Translations under genes and position numbers: made by a program
From: an uncultured Clostridia bacterium
Lineage (GTDB): Bacteria; Bacillota; Clostridia; Oscillospirales; Acutalibacteraceae
Direction: 5' to 3'
NCBI GenBank assembly: GCA_937901145.1
Contig: CALCHE010000221.1
Location: 1 to 15,555, forward strand
Length of the DNA: 15,555 nt
Shown here: positions 13,010 to 15,555 of the stretch, piece by piece
Position numbering within the stretch: the first letter of the stretch is position 1
Layout: each line of letters opens with the position of its first letter
The notes under the pieces: generated by a model
The model's database searches: none
What the model saw: the letters and a program-made list of their open reading frames with translations, nothing else
What the model was told of the DNA's origin: nothing

Positions 13010-13092
13010 AATTAGGTTGACGAAAAATTTATTATTAAACAGAAAAAAGAAAGGAAAAGATACGGTTTTTCTTGACCTATCCCCGATTATTT

Positions 13093-14694
13093 ATGATAAG
13101 TACAAACAATGTAACTCTCCAGTACGGCGGCAGAGAGCTTTTTAAAAGCGTTTCAATCAATTTCACAAAGGGCAACTGCTACGGCCTCATCGGCGCCAAC
13201 GGTGCAGGTAAATCCACCTTCCTTAAAATTCTCTCCGGCGAAATCGAACCCAATAAGGGTTATGTAACAATTACTCCCGGTGAGAGACTTTCTGTATTAA
13301 AGCAGGACCATTATGCCTATGATGAATATGATGTTATCCGCACTGTTCTTATGGGTAATCAGAAATTAGTCGACATTATGGATGCCAAAGAAGAGCTTTA
13401 TGCCAAAGAGGAATTCACCGAAGAGGACGGTATCCGTATCAGTGAGCTCGAGGAAGAATTCGCTGAAATGGACGGCTGGAGTGCAGAAAGCGATGCTGAA
13501 ATTCTCCTTAATGCTCTCGGTATTCACAATGAGTTCCACTATACTCTGATGAAGGAGCTTACAGGTGAGCAGAAGGTTAAGGTACTTCTGGCACAGGCTC
13601 TTTTCGGAAATCCCGACATTCTTCTTCTGGACGAGCCCACCAACCATCTTGACGTCGCAGCTATCAACTGGCTCGAGGAGTTCCTTCTTAATTTCGAAAA
13701 CACCGTTATCGTAGTCAGCCACGACAGACATTTCCTTAATAAGGTCTGCACTCACATTGCTGACTGTGACTTCGGCAAGATAACTATGTACGTAGGTAAC
13801 TACGATTTCTGGTACGAATATACCCAGATGGCACAGAGACAGCTCCGTGAGCAGAATAAAAAAACTGAAGCAAAAATGAAAGAGCTTCAGGAATTCATCG
13901 CCCGTTTCAGTGCCAACGCTTCCAAATCCAAGCAGGCAACGAGCCGTAAAAAGCTTTTAGATAACCTTGTGCTTGAGGATATGCCTGTTTCCTCACGTCG
14001 TTTCCCCTTCGTGGAATTCAAACCTGACAGAGAAATCGGTAACGATATGCTCGTAGTTGAGGGCCTTTCAAAGACAGTGGGCGACAGAAAGGTTCTGGAT
14101 AATGTCAGCTTTACCATCAGACCTAACGAAAAGGTAGCCTTTGTGGGTACTGACGCTGTGGCAAAAACCACCTTCTTTAAAATCCTTATGGGTGAATTAG
14201 AGCCCGACGAAGGCTCCTTCAAATGGGGAATCACCACCTCACAGGCATATTTCCCTGCCGACAACTCCGCTTTCTTTGACGGTGTGGAGGACAGCCTTAT
14301 CGACTGGGTAAGAAAATACTCTGACCTTCAGTTCGAAACCGATGTAAGAGGCTGGCTTGGCAGACTTATGTTCTCAGGTGAGGAAGCTACCAAAAAAGCT
14401 CAGGTCCTTTCCGGTGGCGAAAGAGTAAGATGCATGCTGTGTAAGATGATGCTCAGCGGTGCCAATGTCCTCATACTCGACGAGCCCACCAACCATCTTG
14501 ACCTGGAGTCAATCACCTCACTCAATAACGCACTCATCAAATTCAAAGGCTCTCTTCTCTTTACCTCTCATGACCATCAGTTCGTTCAGTCCATCGCTGA
14601 CCGTATCATCGAATTCAGACCTGACGGCTTATATGACAGAAAGGAAACCTACGACGAGTTCCTCGAAAACAACGAATTACTTATAACCAAATAA
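13093..14694 (+). CDS. ABC-F family ATPase (YbiT/YkpA-like)
   Basis: This 533-residue soluble protein has two ABC domains, no membrane segments, and a charged linker at about 235-305. That is the ABC-F layout: ribosome-associated translation factors or antibiotic-protection proteins. Domain 1 has Walker A GANGAGKST (34-42), signature LTGEQ (156-160) and Walker B with ILLLDEPTNHLD (176-187). Domain 2 has a degenerate Walker A GTDAVAKTT (352-360), a normal signature LSGGE (439-443) and VLILDEPTNHLD (459-470). The GNCYGLIGANGAGKSTFLKI stretch suggests the YbiT/YkpA group. ATG 13093 fits the family start, yet no ribosome binding site lies just before it; AAGGA is at 13051-13055. An in-frame TTG at 13072 is less likely. 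It leads an operon with a phosphatase-like gene. Confidence 0.93.
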   Translation: MISTNNVTLQYGGRELFKSVSINFTKGNCYGLIGANGAGKSTFLKILSGEIEPNKGYVTITPGERLSVLKQDHYAYDEYDVIRTVLMGNQKLVDIMDAKEELYAKEEFTEEDGIRISELEEEFAEMDGWSAESDAEILLNALGIHNEFHYTLMKELTGEQKVKVLLAQALFGNPDILLLDEPTNHLDVAAINWLEEFLLNFENTVIVVSHDRHFLNKVCTHIADCDFGKITMYVGNYDFWYEYTQMAQRQLREQNKKTEAKMKELQEFIARFSANASKSKQATSRKKLLDNLVLEDMPVSSRRFPFVEFKPDREIGNDMLVVEGLSKTVGDRKVLDNVSFTIRPNEKVAFVGTDAVAKTTFFKILMGELEPDEGSFKWGITTSQAYFPADNSAFFDGVEDSLIDWVRKYSDLQFETDVRGWLGRLMFSGEEATKKAQVLSGGERVRCMLCKMMLSGANVLILDEPTNHLDLESITSLNNALIKFKGSLLFTSHDHQFVQSIADRIIEFRPDGLYDRKETYDEFLENNELLITK

Positions 14695-14707
14695 ACGGAG
14701 GAAAACT

Positions 14708-15406
14708 ATGACTTTTGTAATCGGCGACATTCACGGAAAGAAAGAAAAATACCTGGAAATGCTCGAAAAGCTGAATCCCTCGGAAACAGATGCTGTTTTT
14801 GTTTTAGGCGATGTAATCGGTATCGGTGACGACGGCATCGAAATATTAAAGGATATGATGTACAGAGCAAATATTTTCCCTGTTTTAGGTGAACAGGAAT
14901 ATATGGCTAAAAAGCTTTTCCCTCTCATTTCAGAAGCAAATACTATCGATGAAGCAAAAAAACTTCTTTCAGGTGAAAATGCAGAGCTTTTCGAAAAATG
15001 GCTTACTATGAAAAGTGAAAAAACCGTGTCTGACTTTCTTTCTCTTGACGAGGAAAACAAAGAAAGCATAATCGACTATCTTTCCGAATTCGCACCCTAC
15101 GAAGAGGTGGAAGCAGGAGGTAAAACCTTCATTCTCGCTCACGCAGGCATCGACGGCTTCGAGGAGGACAAGCCGCTCGACGAATATGATGAAAAGGCCT
15201 TCGTTTTTGCCAAGACAGACTATCAGAAGCTTTATTTTCCCGAAAGCTATCTTATTACAGGACACACTCCTACCGCTATGATTGACCGTCAGTACACAGG
15301 TAAGGTCTACGCCAAAAAAAGACATCTCGCCATTGACTGCGGTGCAGCTTACGGCGGCAGACTTGCTGCAGTATGTCTGGATAAATTAAAGGTTTATTAC
15401 TGCTGA
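14708..15406 (+). CDS. PPP-family metallophosphatase-like protein, degenerate motifs
   Basis: This 232-residue cytoplasmic protein has the calcineurin-like/PPP phosphatase fold, related to PrpE/ApaH and bacterial Ser/Thr phosphatases. Motifs in order are GDIHG (6-10), GDVIGIG (34-40, normally GDxVDRG), GEQE (61-64, normally GNHE), the metal-binding His in LAHAG (143-147), GHTP (185-188) and IDCGAAYGGRLAAV (209-222). The first metal motif and the C-terminal His residues are intact, but the Asp-Arg of motif II and the Asn-His of motif III are replaced, so normal phosphoesterase activity is doubtful. It starts 13 nt after the ABC-F stop with a GGAGG ribosome binding site and is co-transcribed. 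Substrate and role are unknown. Confidence 0.85.
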   Translation: MTFVIGDIHGKKEKYLEMLEKLNPSETDAVFVLGDVIGIGDDGIEILKDMMYRANIFPVLGEQEYMAKKLFPLISEANTIDEAKKLLSGENAELFEKWLTMKSEKTVSDFLSLDEENKESIIDYLSEFAPYEEVEAGGKTFILAHAGIDGFEEDKPLDEYDEKAFVFAKTDYQKLYFPESYLITGHTPTAMIDRQYTGKVYAKKRHLAIDCGAAYGGRLAAVCLDKLKVYYC

Positions 15407-15502
15407 AAAATTTATATAACAAAAAACGGCATCGAGGATTACGCCGACACCCCATAAGGCAGTATTTCTTTAAAACGTGAAATAACATCACAATAATGCG
15501 TT

Positions 15503-15541
15503 GAAAAACACCGATATGCGTCAGCATTATCGGTGTTTTTC
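15503..15541 (+). terminator. Strong terminator closing the ABC-F/phosphatase operon
   Basis: GAAAAACACCGATA (15503-15516) and TATCGGTGTTTTTC (15528-15541) form a perfect 14-bp stem, with a further TGC/GCA helix inside the loop. The T run is part of the stem and GCCTTTTCTT follows. Near symmetry means it could also stop leftward transcripts. Nothing gene-like was seen in 15407-15502. Confidence 0.85.
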
Positions 15542-15555
15542 GCCTTTTCTTGTAA

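Noticed and set aside
12601..13020. Replication origin (oriC) in the guaB/ABC-F spacer
   Set aside because: DnaA-like boxes are present, but the flanking genes are not dnaA, dnaN, rpmH or gidA, and the boxes are all one base off consensus.
12942..13145. 67-codon + strand ORF overlapping the ABC-F start
   Set aside because: It begins before the ABC-F promoter, has no ribosome binding site and overlaps the real gene in another frame.

Overview
The window looks like chromosomal DNA from a Gram-positive gut-type Clostridia, most likely Oscillospiraceae/Ruminococcus-like. This is inferred from a glgC/glgD pair inside a glgBCDA operon, AGGAGG-type ribosome binding sites, textbook sigma-A promoters, class A Rho-independent terminators, and small interspersed hairpin repeats of a kind I associate with these genomes. 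No rRNA, tRNA, CRISPR array, transposase or phage gene was seen.

Layout. (1) 1-345: a small XRE-type repressor gene (97-300, +) divergent from a gene that leaves the left edge; between them lie four copies of TGTAACA, a likely operator. (2) 299-493: stacked hairpins and a palindromic repeat where the repressor gene converges on the glycogen operon. (3) 511-6387 (-): glgB-glgC-glgD-glgA with a clear promoter and a short leader holding a five-codon ORF. (4) 6532-7702 (-): trpS with a consensus promoter, a 36-nt leader too short for a T-box, and its own terminator. (5) 7703-8384: no convincing protein gene, but a self-contained transcription unit of about 340 nt on the + strand (palindrome, promoter, hairpins, several tiny ORFs, strong terminator), followed by interspersed repeats. 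(6) 8385-10835 (-): a two-gene operon of a probable SUKH-domain protein and an S66/MccF-like peptidase, bracketed by two inverted copies of a 30-bp terminator-like repeat. (7) 10990-12638 (-): guaB with promoter, terminator and a downstream heptamer repeat. (8) 12639-13092: intergenic DNA with three DnaA-box-like TTTTCCACA sites, two of them in a perfect inverted repeat. (9) 12981-15541 (+): an operon of an ABC-F ATPase and a PPP-fold phosphatase-like protein with degenerate catalytic motifs, ending in a strong terminator.

Function. GlgC with GlgD makes ADP-glucose, GlgA polymerises it and GlgB adds branches, so region 3 is a full glycogen-synthesis pathway. trpS, guaB and the ABC-F gene are translation or nucleotide housekeeping genes, each with its own promoter. 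The least explained parts are the orphan transcription unit at 7838-8211, the repeat-bracketed SUKH/S66 pair, and the degenerate enzymes at the right end. All assignments come from reading motifs by eye; no database search was run.
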